A stretch of DNA of 64,000 nt. Source: Alloactinosynnema sp. L-07 (GTDB lineage Bacteria > Actinomycetota > Actinomycetes > Mycobacteriales > Pseudonocardiaceae). Below the pieces are notes generated by a model. That model did no database searches. It saw only the letters and a program-made list of their open reading frames with translations, and had not been told where the DNA came from. This document shows positions 8,086 to 15,937 of the stretch, in pieces. Position 1 is the stretch's first letter. Every line of letters starts with the position of its first letter. The position numbers and the translations under genes were made by a program. Location of the stretch: NCBI RefSeq assembly GCF_900070365.1, contig NZ_LN850107.1:5332001-5396000 (forward strand), written 5' to 3'.

Positions 8086-8282
8086 CGCGCGGACAGTGGC
8101 GCAAAAGCAGCTTTAGTCACGTACCCCAAGGCGATTGCGTCGAAGTCTCGCTCAGCACCGACCACGCCGGCATTCGCGACTCCAAGAACACCAACGGACC
8201 GGCCCTCTCCATCCAACCGGCCGCTTGGCGTGTGTTCGTCGCCTACTCCGCGCACGAAGTAGGCGACAACAGTCCTGGCTAG
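8082..8282 (+). CDS. DUF397 protein, second tandem copy
   Basis: This 66-residue paralogue starts at ATG 8082, overlapping the stop of the first copy by 4 bp (ATGA). The two share MTRG.WRKSS, VEVSL.TD.AGIRDSKN and GPALSI.PAAW, so a local duplication is likely. Its 3' end overlaps the convergent cvnD stop codon by 4 bp, so there is no room for a terminator between the operons. Confidence 0.88.
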   Translation: MTRGQWRKSSFSHVPQGDCVEVSLSTDHAGIRDSKNTNGPALSIQPAAWRVFVAYSAHEVGDNSPG

Positions 8283-8872
8283 CTGACCGCTGCCTGGCGG
8301 GCGCGGGCGAAGGTATTGCGGAGCACGGCCAACAGGGCATCCCGGACGGAGAGCTTGTCGCGGGCGTCGAAGATGACCAAGGGCACGTCATCGGCCACCG
8401 CCAACGCCCACCGGATGTCCGCCGGATCATGCGCCAGCGAACCGTCGAACTTGTTCACGCCTACGACGAACGGTAAGCCTGCCTTCTCGAAGTAGTCCAC
8501 CGCCGGATAACAATCATCGATCCGGCGAGTGTCCACAATGACCAGCGCACCCAAGGCCCCGCGCACCAGGTCGCCCCACATGAAGCCGAAGCGGTCCTGG
8601 CCGGGGGTGCCGAACAGGTACAGCTTGACCTCTTCGTCGATGGTGATGCAGCCGAAGTCCATGGCCACCGTCGTGGTGGTCTTCGCGGGGACCTGGGCCG
8701 CCCGGTCGATCTCGGCGCCGACCGAGGTGATGGCCGCTTCCGTCGTCAGGGGCGAGATCTCGGAGATCGACGCGACCGCGGTCGTCTTGCCGACGCCGAA
8801 GCCGCCCGCTATGACGATCTTGACGGGGGTGGGCGGCCGCCCGCTGGGTTCAGCGAATGGCTTCGAGTCCAC
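8279..8872 (-). CDS. cvnD: Conservon GTPase CvnD
   Basis: This is a small Ras-like (MglA/Rop-type) GTP-binding protein of 197 residues. GTG 8872 is chosen because AAAGGG precedes it by 6 nt; TTG 8887 is the only upstream alternative. The P-loop GGFGVGKTT lies near residues 23-31, the Walker B/G3-like segment LFGTPGQDRF near 90, and NKFDG (G4) near 137. In conservons CvnD associates with the CvnA-B-C membrane complex in a eukaryote-like GTPase signalling arrangement and affects development and antibiotic production. It overlaps cvnC by 23 bp. Confidence 0.95.
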   Translation of the reverse strand: MDSKPFAEPSGRPPTPVKIVIAGGFGVGKTTAVASISEISPLTTEAAITSVGAEIDRAAQVPAKTTTTVAMDFGCITIDEEVKLYLFGTPGQDRFGFMWGDLVRGALGALVIVDTRRIDDCYPAVDYFEKAGLPFVVGVNKFDGSLAHDPADIRWALAVADDVPLVIFDARDKLSVRDALLAVLRNTFARARQAAVS

Positions 8873-9206
8873 GAATGACCCTTTCAATCATGCTGAGGTC
8901 CTGGGCGAGCCGGGTTCCCGGCCGCCGGACTTCGACGTATCCAAGCGCCGCGAGGTCGGCGACGAGTACTCGCGCTACGCCGATGTGCAATCCGAGGGAG
9001 GCGGCGACCTCCGCGACGGACATGGTGGTGCGGCACAAGGTGATGATCTCGCGCCGTTCGAACGCGAGGTCGCGGTGGGCCGCGGCGCCGAGGCGGCTGG
9101 ACATGACCTGCGCCTCGATCTCCAGGGTGTCGTCGACCGGCTGCGTGCGTCCCGACGTCATCAGGTACGGGCGCAGCAGCGACACGTCCGGATCGCTATC
9201 CGACAC
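8850..9206 (-). CDS. cvnC: Conservon protein CvnC (DUF742)
   Basis: This is a 118-residue DUF742 protein with the usual RPYLMTSGRTQP opening and a winged-helix-like centre (ITLCRTTMSVAEVAASLGLHIGVARVLV, given over its length). The ending VRRPG then leads to a hydrophilic tail. DUF742 proteins are the third member of conservon operons and may link the roadblock protein to the GTPase. GTG 9206 lies 11 bp inside cvnB. Confidence 0.94.
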   Translation of the reverse strand: MSDSDPDVSLLRPYLMTSGRTQPVDDTLEIEAQVMSSRLGAAAHRDLAFERREIITLCRTTMSVAEVAASLGLHIGVARVLVADLAALGYVEVRRPGTRLAQDLSMIERVIRGLEAIR

Positions 9207-9627
9207 TGTTCTTGAGTTCCTCGATGAGTTGCGGGGTCAGCACCGCGCTGGCCCGGTTGGCGAACATCGCCATCTCGTAGGCGATGGTGCCTAAGCTGGC
9301 CTGCTTGGTCGCGAGCACCCCTAGCGAGCACCCGATGCTGATCGTGCAGACCAGCAGGTAGCCGCGCTCCAATTCGATGATGACCTTGTCGGGAGCGCCG
9401 AGCGGGTGGCTGTCGGACACGCCGTTGGCCAAGCCGAGCATCGCCGACGAGATGGCCGCCAGCCTGTCCGCGTTGGCCCGCTGCAGGTCAGCCGACATCG
9501 CGATCAGCAGACCGTCGGCGGACACGGCGATCGCCCCGATGGCGCCCGCGGTGTTCTGAGTGAACCTGCTGACCAGCCAGTTGAAGTTCTGCGCATCTAC
9601 GCTGATCGTGGGTGCCGGCCTGGTCAT
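9196..9627 (-). CDS. cvnB: Conservon roadblock/LC7 protein CvnB
   Basis: This 143-residue roadblock/LC7-domain protein (NFNWLVSRFTQNTAGAIGAI, LIAMSADLQRANADRLAAI) is expected to act as scaffold or regulator of the CvnD GTPase. Its start overlaps the cvnA stop as ATGA (9624-9627). Length and position match the family. Confidence 0.95.
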   Translation of the reverse strand: MTRPAPTISVDAQNFNWLVSRFTQNTAGAIGAIAVSADGLLIAMSADLQRANADRLAAISSAMLGLANGVSDSHPLGAPDKVIIELERGYLLVCTISIGCSLGVLATKQASLGTIAYEMAMFANRASAVLTPQLIEELKNSVG

Positions 9628-12497
9628 GTTTTGCTCTCTCTCCTCGGATACGCCTCACGCCGTGAGGCTCCGTCCTTCGCGGCGTCCAGCGCGGTCGCCT
9701 TGGCCGCCCTTGCCAATCCTGTAGTGAACATGTCCAGGGCGGAACGCTCCGCCTCCGGGTCGCGCTCGCGCCGCTCGGTGGCCACCGGCGCGGCCCGCAC
9801 GTCCGGGGTGGCCCCGGCCTTGCGCAGTCCGGGTGCCAGGTGCGCGCCGGGCACCCGCCTGCTGAGCCCGGCCCGCGACTCGTCGCGCAGGTCCCCGCCC
9901 AGTGAGTCCGCTGTGGACGAACCGCCCGCGCGGGCGAACGCGGTGCCGAACGCGTCGAGGGCCTTGCGGGCGGCTTCCGGGTCGGGCCGGGGCGGCTCGA
10001 TCGGCGGCACCGTGCCCGGCGTCTCCGGGGCGCCCGTCCCCGGCAGCTGCGCACCCGCCACGCGGCGGTTGAGCCCAGCCCTGGCCGGAGCCTGCGGAGC
10101 GGGTGGCTCGACGACCGCCCGCGGCGGCACCTGCGCACCCGCGACCCGGCGGGTCAGGCCCGACCGCGAGTCGCCACCCTCGGGGGCTCGGGCCGCGGAG
10201 GTGGTGAACAGCGTCGTCTCCTCTGCGCTCTCCGCCCTATCCGCCGCGCGGGCGAAGGCCGAGCCGAACGCGTCGAGGGCGGCGCGGGCCGCCTCCGGGT
10301 CGTGCCGCGGCGCGTCGGCCTGGACCGGCGGGACCACCACGGTCGGTTCAGGGGCAGGCACCACGCCACCGGGGAGCTGGGCGCCCGCGACCCGCCGACG
10401 CAGGCCTTGGCGGCCGTCCTGCGCCGCACCCTCCCGTGCCGGGTGAACCGTCGGGGCGACCAGGTCCGGGACCGTGGGCCCGGACGCGCGGACGGGTGCC
10501 GGGGCGGGCTCGGCGCGGCCCATCGCCGCCCAGTCGGGTTCCTCGCCCTCGAAACTCGGGAACCAGCTGAACCCGGACGCCGGGGCCGCGCCGGGGATGC
10601 GCAGCCCCGGAACCACCGGAGGTCCGGGCTCGTCGCGCGGCTCCTCCACCGGCCGGGAGAACAGCTCGGGGACGATGACCACCTGCGCGGTGATGCCGCC
10701 GCCCTCGGTCGGGACCAGCCGCACCCGCAGCGAATGCCGCCGGGCCAGGCGACCGACCACGAACAGGCCGAGCACCGTGGTCGGCACGATGTCGAGGCGT
10801 TCGCGCTCGACGAGTCGGCGGTTCTCCTCGGCCAGCTTCTGCGCGGGCATCCCGATGCCGTGGTCGACGACACTGACCACACAGGACCCGTCGGCGGTGA
10901 ACGACGTGCCCACCTCGACCGTGGCCCCCGGCGGGGAGAACGATGTCGCGTTGTCCATCAGCTCGGCGAACACCAGCACGAGGTCCGACCCGATCGGCGC
11001 GGGCAGCGTGAGGTCGGCGATCGAACCGAGGTCGACCCGCTGGTACTCCTCGATCTCGGCCAGCGCCGAGCGCAGCGCGATGGCCAGCTCGATCGGCCCC
11101 GACAGCCTGCCCTGCTCCTGCGCGCCCGCGACGACCAGCAGGTTGTCGGCGCTGCGGCGCAGGCGGGTGGAGACGTGGTCGAGCCGGTAGAGCCGTTCGA
11201 GCAGGCGCACGTCCTGCTCGTCGCGCTCGAGTTCGTCGACAAGGGCCATCTGCCTGCCGACCAGGTTCTGGGTGCGCTGGGCGACGTTGGCGAACATCAG
11301 GCCGACGTTGCGCCGGGTGACCGCCTGCCGCTCGACCAGCGCCGACGCGGTCGACTGCACGCGGTTGAACGCCGCGGCGAGCTGGCCGACCTCGTCGCTG
11401 GAGACCACCTCGATCTCGGCGAACTGCGGGGCCTGGTCCTCGGCCTCCTCGGTGTCGGCGACCCGGACCAGTTCGTTCTCGGCGAGGTCGGCGATCAACA
11501 CAGCGGCGTTGGTGAGCCTGCGCAGCGGGTCGGCGATGGAGCGGCTGACCCGCAGGGCCAGGAACGCGACCAGCGCGAACAGCAGCGCCGCGCCGACCCC
11601 GACCGTCCACGCGGACGCCTGCGCGCCGGACGCCCGGTCCGCCGCGGCCTTGGTGACCTGGGCCGTGACCTGGTCCTGCACGCCGCGCCGCAGTCGCGAC
11701 TGCTCCCGCACGGCCTCCAGCGCGTCGGAGACGAAGTCCGGTCGGGCGCTCGCGTCGACGGGCAGCCTGCCCGCCAGCGTGTCGACCTTGCGCGCCGCCT
11801 CACCCTGGGCGACCTCGACCACGAGACCCGCGTGCACGGCGTCGGCCTGCTCGACGAACCGCTCGGTCAGCATCCGCGACTGGGCGGTCGCGTTGTCCAC
11901 CAGGACCTGGCCGGTGGTCGGGTCGATGGCGGCGGCGATGAACGCCATGCCGCGCAGCTCGCCCTCCTCGTTGGCGCGCAGCAGCGAGTCCAGCACGGTG
12001 AGCTGGCGGGTGCCCTCGGCGTCGGTGTCGGACTGCAGGACCAGCCGCAGTCCGTCGATCACCGCGCCGATGACCGCGTGGTAGGTACGGGCGACGGCGT
12101 CGGCGGAGACACCGTGGCGCAGCGCGTTCTGCCGCAGCTCGCGCAGCGAGCCGATGCGGACCAGGGCGGAGGCCAGCTCGTCGGAACCGTCCGCGCCCAG
12201 CACGCCCATCGCGGTGTTGGCCGCGTCGTCGACGGTGCGGTGCTGGCGGACCAGGTCGGTGTTGTCCGCCTCCGGGTTCGCCAGATAGGCCGCGGTGAGC
12301 AGCCGCTCGCGCTGCAACTCCCACACCAGCCCACTGAAGTCGCGCGCGTGGCCCGCGACGTCGGCGGTGCTGCGGGAGGACCGTGCGGTGTCGATCTGGC
12401 CCATCACCCACGGGACGGCCACGACGAGCACCGCCGTGAGCGGCACCAGGAGCAGCACATTGAGCTTGCCCCGGATGCCTAGCCTGCTGAGAATCAT
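9624..12497 (-). CDS. cvnA: Conservon sensor histidine kinase-like protein CvnA (NIT domain, repeated C-terminal motifs)
   Basis: This membrane sensor has 957 residues. Visible order: TM1 about 10-33; an extracytoplasmic nitrate/nitrite-sensing-type (NIT) helical domain about 45-300; TM2 near 305-325 (TVGVGAALLFALVAFLALRV); HAMP and coiled coil about 330-420; DHp-like helix pair; HATPase near 520-640 with VFAELMDNATSFSPPG (N box) and VDHGIGMP. No standard HExxP phospho-acceptor motif is visible, as in many conservon kinases. The tail beyond 650 is disordered and holds four copies of GL.RRVAGAQLP-like motifs and three of DPEAAR.ALDAFG.AFARA. It is joined to the ABC ATPase gene by ATGA, which ties the conservon to the transporter. 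Confidence 0.93.
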   Translation of the reverse strand: MILSRLGIRGKLNVLLLVPLTAVLVVAVPWVMGQIDTARSSRSTADVAGHARDFSGLVWELQRERLLTAAYLANPEADNTDLVRQHRTVDDAANTAMGVLGADGSDELASALVRIGSLRELRQNALRHGVSADAVARTYHAVIGAVIDGLRLVLQSDTDAEGTRQLTVLDSLLRANEEGELRGMAFIAAAIDPTTGQVLVDNATAQSRMLTERFVEQADAVHAGLVVEVAQGEAARKVDTLAGRLPVDASARPDFVSDALEAVREQSRLRRGVQDQVTAQVTKAAADRASGAQASAWTVGVGAALLFALVAFLALRVSRSIADPLRRLTNAAVLIADLAENELVRVADTEEAEDQAPQFAEIEVVSSDEVGQLAAAFNRVQSTASALVERQAVTRRNVGLMFANVAQRTQNLVGRQMALVDELERDEQDVRLLERLYRLDHVSTRLRRSADNLLVVAGAQEQGRLSGPIELAIALRSALAEIEEYQRVDLGSIADLTLPAPIGSDLVLVFAELMDNATSFSPPGATVEVGTSFTADGSCVVSVVDHGIGMPAQKLAEENRRLVERERLDIVPTTVLGLFVVGRLARRHSLRVRLVPTEGGGITAQVVIVPELFSRPVEEPRDEPGPPVVPGLRIPGAAPASGFSWFPSFEGEEPDWAAMGRAEPAPAPVRASGPTVPDLVAPTVHPAREGAAQDGRQGLRRRVAGAQLPGGVVPAPEPTVVVPPVQADAPRHDPEAARAALDAFGSAFARAADRAESAEETTLFTTSAARAPEGGDSRSGLTRRVAGAQVPPRAVVEPPAPQAPARAGLNRRVAGAQLPGTGAPETPGTVPPIEPPRPDPEAARKALDAFGTAFARAGGSSTADSLGGDLRDESRAGLSRRVPGAHLAPGLRKAGATPDVRAAPVATERRERDPEAERSALDMFTTGLARAAKATALDAAKDGASRREAYPRRESKT

Positions 12498-13309
12498 CGG
12501 TCACCTGCCGTCGCGCGGGCCGTGTGCGCGTTGTGTTGGGCCCGGACGAGGTCCTCGATGGACGCGCGCAGGGCCAGGAATTCGGGGGTGCGCTTGACCG
12601 AGAGGTCCCGGTCGGCGGGCAGGTCGACGGCGAGGTCGGCGGCGATCCGACCGGGGTCGCAGGCCAGGACCACGACCCGGGTACCGAGGAAGACCGCTTC
12701 CTCGACGTCGTGGGTGACCATGAGCACGGTCTTCCCGGTGTCCTGCCACACCTGCCGGATGAGCACCTGCATGTCTTCCTTGGTCTGCACGTCGAGCGCG
12801 CCGAACGGCTCGTCGAGCAGGAGCACCTCGGGTTCGCAGACCAACGCGCGCGCGATGGCCACGCGCTGCTGCTGGCCGCCGGAGAGCTGGCGAGGCAAGG
12901 CGTCGCGCAGGTCGGTCAGGCCGGTCTCGGCGAGGTACCAGTCGACCCTGCGGGCGCGCTCGGCCGCGTCGACCTTGAGCAGTTCCAGGCCGAAGGCGAC
13001 GTTGCGCTCGACGGTGCGCCACGGATACAGGGTCCCGGCCTGCGGGACCAGCCCGCGGTCGGGACCAGGCCCGTCGACCGGCGCGTCATCGAGGGTGATC
13101 GTGCCCTCGGTCGGCGTCCGCAGCCCCGCGACCATGGCCAGCAGCGTCGACTTTCCCGACCCGCTGGCGCCGACGACACACACGAACTCACCCGGTTCCA
13201 CCCGGAGGTCGACCCCTTCCAGGGCGCGCACCGTCCGGCCGCGCTCCCGGAAGTCCTTGCTCACCCCGCGCATAACCAGCGTCCCCGCCAGCGGAGTCAC
13301 ATCGACCAT
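12494..13309 (-). CDS. ABC transporter ATP-binding protein (nitrate/sulfonate/taurine type)
   Basis: This is a 271-residue ATPase of the SsuB/TauB class. ATG 13309 gives MVDVTPLAGTLVMRGVSKDF; the longer open frame is not coding. Walker A is GASGSGKSTL near residue 47, the Q-loop is near VPQAGTLYPWRT, the signature is LSGGQQQRVAIARAL near 145, Walker B is VLLLDEPFGALD and the switch His is in VTHDVEEAVFLG. It overlaps the permease gene by 13 bp upstream and cvnA by 4 bp downstream. It powers uptake of a small anion or precursor, not identified here. Confidence 0.93.
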   Translation of the reverse strand: MVDVTPLAGTLVMRGVSKDFRERGRTVRALEGVDLRVEPGEFVCVVGASGSGKSTLLAMVAGLRTPTEGTITLDDAPVDGPGPDRGLVPQAGTLYPWRTVERNVAFGLELLKVDAAERARRVDWYLAETGLTDLRDALPRQLSGGQQQRVAIARALVCEPEVLLLDEPFGALDVQTKEDMQVLIRQVWQDTGKTVLMVTHDVEEAVFLGTRVVVLACDPGRIAADLAVDLPADRDLSVKRTPEFLALRASIEDLVRAQHNAHTARATAGDR

Positions 13310-14169
13310 CTGCCCACCCTGTCCCGCAGCAAGCGGATCATGACGTCGAACGTCACGCCCGCGATTCCGATCACGATGAGCACCGCGAAGATCTTGTCCG
13401 TCTGCGTGAACCGCTGGGCGCGCACGATCCGGTAGCCGAGGCCCTCGGTCGCGGCGATCAGTTCGGCCACGACCACGAAGTTCCACGCCGCGGCGGCGTT
13501 GACCCGGATCGCGTCGAGCATGCCAGGCAGCGAGTACGGCACGATCACCTTGCGCAGCACCTCGCCGCGGCGGGCGCCGAGCGTGTAGGAGACGTCGATC
13601 ATCGCGCGCGGTACCCGGCGCACCGCGTCCGCGGTCATCAGCGTGTTGAAGAAGACCGTGGCGATGAACAGGAGCAGGACCTTCGACGGCTCCCCGATGC
13701 CCAGCCAGATGATCAGCAGCGGGATGAACGCGCTCGCGGGCAGATACCGCAGCACGCTGATCACCGGGCCGAACAGCGCCTGCCCGGCCGCGAACGTGCC
13801 CATCACGAGGCCGAGCGGCACCGAGACCAGCACCGCGAGACCGAACCCGAGCAGCACCCGCTGCACGGTGGCCCACAGGTCGGTGAACAGCTCGCCCGAC
13901 TTGGCCATCTCCAGGCCCGCGTCGAGCACCGATGCCGGTGACGGCAGGAACTTGCCCGGCACCACGCCCAACGCCCACACCGCGACCCACACGATCACGG
14001 GCAGCGCCAGCGACACGACGCCCAGCGCCAAGGTGGACCGGTTCGAGATGGACGTGCGGATGGTGAGCAGCGCGGAGGTACGGCGTGGCTTGGGCCTGCG
14101 CGGCAACGGCGCCCACCCCTCCCGGCCGGGCCGGGAGGGGTGGGCGTCGGTCTCCAGCAGCTGACTCAC
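13297..14169 (-). CDS. ABC transporter permease (SsuC/TauC-like)
   Basis: This 290-residue inner-membrane permease has about six membrane helices and a conserved EAA-loop region (DVSYTLGARRGEVLRKVIVP, with the G near residue 210). Its N-terminal 45 residues are polar and cytoplasmic. The start ATG 14169 overlaps the stop of the binding-protein gene (ATGA), and the first codons contain a strong hairpin (14111-14145). It works with the adjacent ATPase and lipoprotein. Confidence 0.93.
   Translation of the reverse strand: MSQLLETDAHPSRPGREGWAPLPRRPKPRRTSALLTIRTSISNRSTLALGVVSLALPVIVWVAVWALGVVPGKFLPSPASVLDAGLEMAKSGELFTDLWATVQRVLLGFGLAVLVSVPLGLVMGTFAAGQALFGPVISVLRYLPASAFIPLLIIWLGIGEPSKVLLLFIATVFFNTLMTADAVRRVPRAMIDVSYTLGARRGEVLRKVIVPYSLPGMLDAIRVNAAAAWNFVVVAELIAATEGLGYRIVRAQRFTQTDKIFAVLIVIGIAGVTFDVMIRLLRDRVGRWSM
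14111..14145 (-). other. Perfect 15-bp hairpin inside the start of the permease gene
   Basis: GCCCACCCCTCCCGG (14111-14125) pairs perfectly with 14131-14145 around a 5-nt loop. It begins 21 nt after the stop codon of the binding-protein gene and lies within permease codons 9-20. Such a structure could protect the upstream transcript or partly terminate transcription, giving more binding protein than permease. The placement is seen directly; the function is inferred. Confidence 0.6.
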
Positions 14170-15170
14170 TCCTTGACCGACTTCACGAACTGATCATCGA
14201 GCAGCCCATCGATCTTCGGCCGCTCGCCGACCAGGCCGGTCTCAAGCATGAAGTCGATGATCCGGTCGGCCTGGTGGTTCAGGTGCGCCGGGGTGGTGCC
14301 GGGGGTGAAGGCGTCCAGGTTCTGTTGGCGGGTGAAGATCGTCGTGCCCGCGTCGTAGGACTTGTAGTCGTCAGCGCTCACGCCGCCGCGCTTGGCCATG
14401 ATCTCCACGGCCTTGTCCTTGTTGTCCTTGATCCACTTCACCGTTTCGAACCAGGTGGTGACCAGCGCCTGGACCTCCTTGGGGTGGTCCTTGACGAAGT
14501 CGGCCGTGAACACCAGGTGGTCGGGGATGGCGCCGGGGAACTCCGCGGAGGTGGCGATGGCGGTGCTGCCCTTGCGCTCGAGCGCGGTGGTGGTGAACGG
14601 CGCGAACGCGCCGACCGCGTCGACCTGGCCCGCGGCGAACGCTGCGGCGGCGGCGTCGGTGGCCATCGGAACGAGTTCGATGTCCTTCTCGGTCAGCTTG
14701 GCCTCGGCGAGCGCGAGCAGCAGCAGGTAGTGGTCCACCGTGCCCTGCTCGACCGCCACCTTCTTGCCCTTCAGACCCGCGACGCTGGTGATGCCCTCCG
14801 CGGCGATGATCTTGTCATTTCCGGTGGAGTTGTCGTTCACCAGGACGATCTTTTGCTGTGCTCCACCGCTGACGGAGGCGAGCGTGTCGTTGAGGGTCTG
14901 GCTGTTGGCGTCGATCGCGCCGGTCGACAGGGCGTTGAGGCTGTCGGTGTAGCTGTCGAAGTACTTCAAGTCCACGTTGACGCCGTTCTTGGCGAACAAC
15001 CCTTGTTCCTGGGCGACCTGCCACGGGAACCAGCCGGGCCAAGCGCTGAATCCGAGCGTGACCTTTGTCCCGGATGCGGCGGTGCTGGACGAACAGGCCG
15101 AGGTGACACCGACGACCGCCACAACGCATGCGATGGCGGCGAACAGTCTCGTGAGCGGGCGAGACACCAC
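14166..15170 (-). CDS. ABC transporter substrate-binding lipoprotein (NMT1/SsuA-like)
   Basis: This 334-residue lipoprotein starts at GTG 15170, which follows AGGAG with a 7-nt gap. It has a short signal peptide ending in lipobox TSAC with Cys26. The mature part shows the NMT1/SsuA fold: FSAWPGWFPWQVAQEQGLF, DLKYFDSYTDSLNALSTG, GLKGKKVAVEQGTVDHYLLL, and a Pro-rich linker near the hinge. Related proteins bind aliphatic sulfonates, taurine, nitrate or thiamine precursors. The substrate cannot be fixed. It is the first gene of the seven-gene chain that ends in the conservon. Confidence 0.92.
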   Translation of the reverse strand: MVSRPLTRLFAAIACVVAVVGVTSACSSSTAASGTKVTLGFSAWPGWFPWQVAQEQGLFAKNGVNVDLKYFDSYTDSLNALSTGAIDANSQTLNDTLASVSGGAQQKIVLVNDNSTGNDKIIAAEGITSVAGLKGKKVAVEQGTVDHYLLLLALAEAKLTEKDIELVPMATDAAAAAFAAGQVDAVGAFAPFTTTALERKGSTAIATSAEFPGAIPDHLVFTADFVKDHPKEVQALVTTWFETVKWIKDNKDKAVEIMAKRGGVSADDYKSYDAGTTIFTRQQNLDAFTPGTTPAHLNHQADRIIDFMLETGLVGERPKIDGLLDDQFVKSVKE

Positions 15171-15730
15171 TGTCGTACTCCTGGGGGACGAGGATGGGAG
15201 AACGGTGCTGCGGTTCTGAGAATTTCTCCGGTTACCCGGGAGATATCTCGTGGAAAACGCGGGTATTGGTTCTTCGTCGACTTTCGCCGCCGCTGGACCA
15301 CCCATTTCCAGGCCGCTGGGGACTCCCCTCCCCGTTGGGTGACGACCGGACCGTTGTCGCGTTCGTCCGCGCGCTCCCCCGGAGCGCGGAGGCCGCACTC
15401 CCCGCGTCGCCGAACCCCGACATCGAACACGCCCTCCACCTGACCTGGCACAACCCTGCGCGCCAGACCATAACGGGACCCGCCGCCGACCCTGGATAGC
15501 GGGATACCGATATCACCTGATCGGAGTAATGGACTAGACCGTATGTTACTCAATGCAATTGTCGCGCAGATCACTACAATATTACTCCGAATAGCCTAAG
15601 CGGATTACCGGCCCGCAAAGTTCTCGCTAATAGCGTCTCACCGCTTGCGCAGTCGGGGGGTGCGGGCCACCTGGAATTTCACGCTAGTTCCACTTTCGCC
15701 GAAATACCCCCACCCGGGGAGACGGCTCGA
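15171..15730. promoter_or_regulatory. 560-bp regulatory region upstream of the transporter-conservon operon
   Basis: No convincing gene lies here. 15500-15640 is unusually AT-rich for this genome. It contains a perfect 10-bp inverted repeat, TCGGAGTAAT (15521-15530) and ATTACTCCGA (15581-15590), 50 bp apart, plus a related GTTACT between them. Nearer the gene, TCTCC and GGAGA arms flank 15229-15237. No known riboswitch core (TPP, SAM) was recognised by eye. Confidence 0.45.
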
Positions 15731-15925
15731 CTACCAGGCGTCGTGTCTGCGCACGGTGTAGCCGGACTCGTCGTCATCGTCACGGTGCCGGGTGTCCGGC
15801 TCAGTGGTGTCGGAGGTCGCACCGGCTTCGGCGACCTTCGCCTCGGCCGCGGCCAGGCTCGCCAGCGCGGCGTCGAGTTGGGCCTCGGCGGCCAGCAGCC
15901 GCTCGCTCTTCCACGTCTCGTCCAT
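15731..15925 (-). CDS. Small acidic coiled-coil protein, unknown function
   Basis: This 64-residue protein starts at ATG 15925 behind GGAGG and follows the Cds1-like gene by 12 bp. The N-terminal half is an Ala/Glu-rich helix (LLAAEAQLDAALASLAAAEAKV) with coiled-coil potential. The rest is acidic and disordered (DDDDESG) with a basic end. I do not recognise a family. Operon position and ribosome binding site support a real gene. Confidence 0.65.
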   Translation of the reverse strand: MDETWKSERLLAAEAQLDAALASLAAAEAKVAEAGATSDTTEPDTRHRDDDDESGYTVRRHDAW

Positions 15926-15937
15926 GCGCCCTCCGGT

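Noticed and set aside
10302..12482. 726-codon + strand frame opposite cvnA
   Set aside because: Shadow of the cvnA coding sequence, with Arg/Gly/His-rich low-complexity product and no ribosome binding site.
9624..12497. Calling the transporter a nitrate system because CvnA has a NIT domain
   Set aside because: NIT domains occur in many kinases without nitrate ligands, and the binding protein belongs to a broad family. Substrate left open.
15194..15499. Short + strand ORF of 101 codons in the operon control region
   Set aside because: No ribosome binding site, no recognisable domain, and it overlaps the likely promoter/leader of the minus-strand operon.
15171..15500. Riboswitch (TPP or SAM type) ahead of the NMT1-like binding protein
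   Set aside because: No CUGAGA or S-box core could be found on the minus strand; only short inverted repeats are present.
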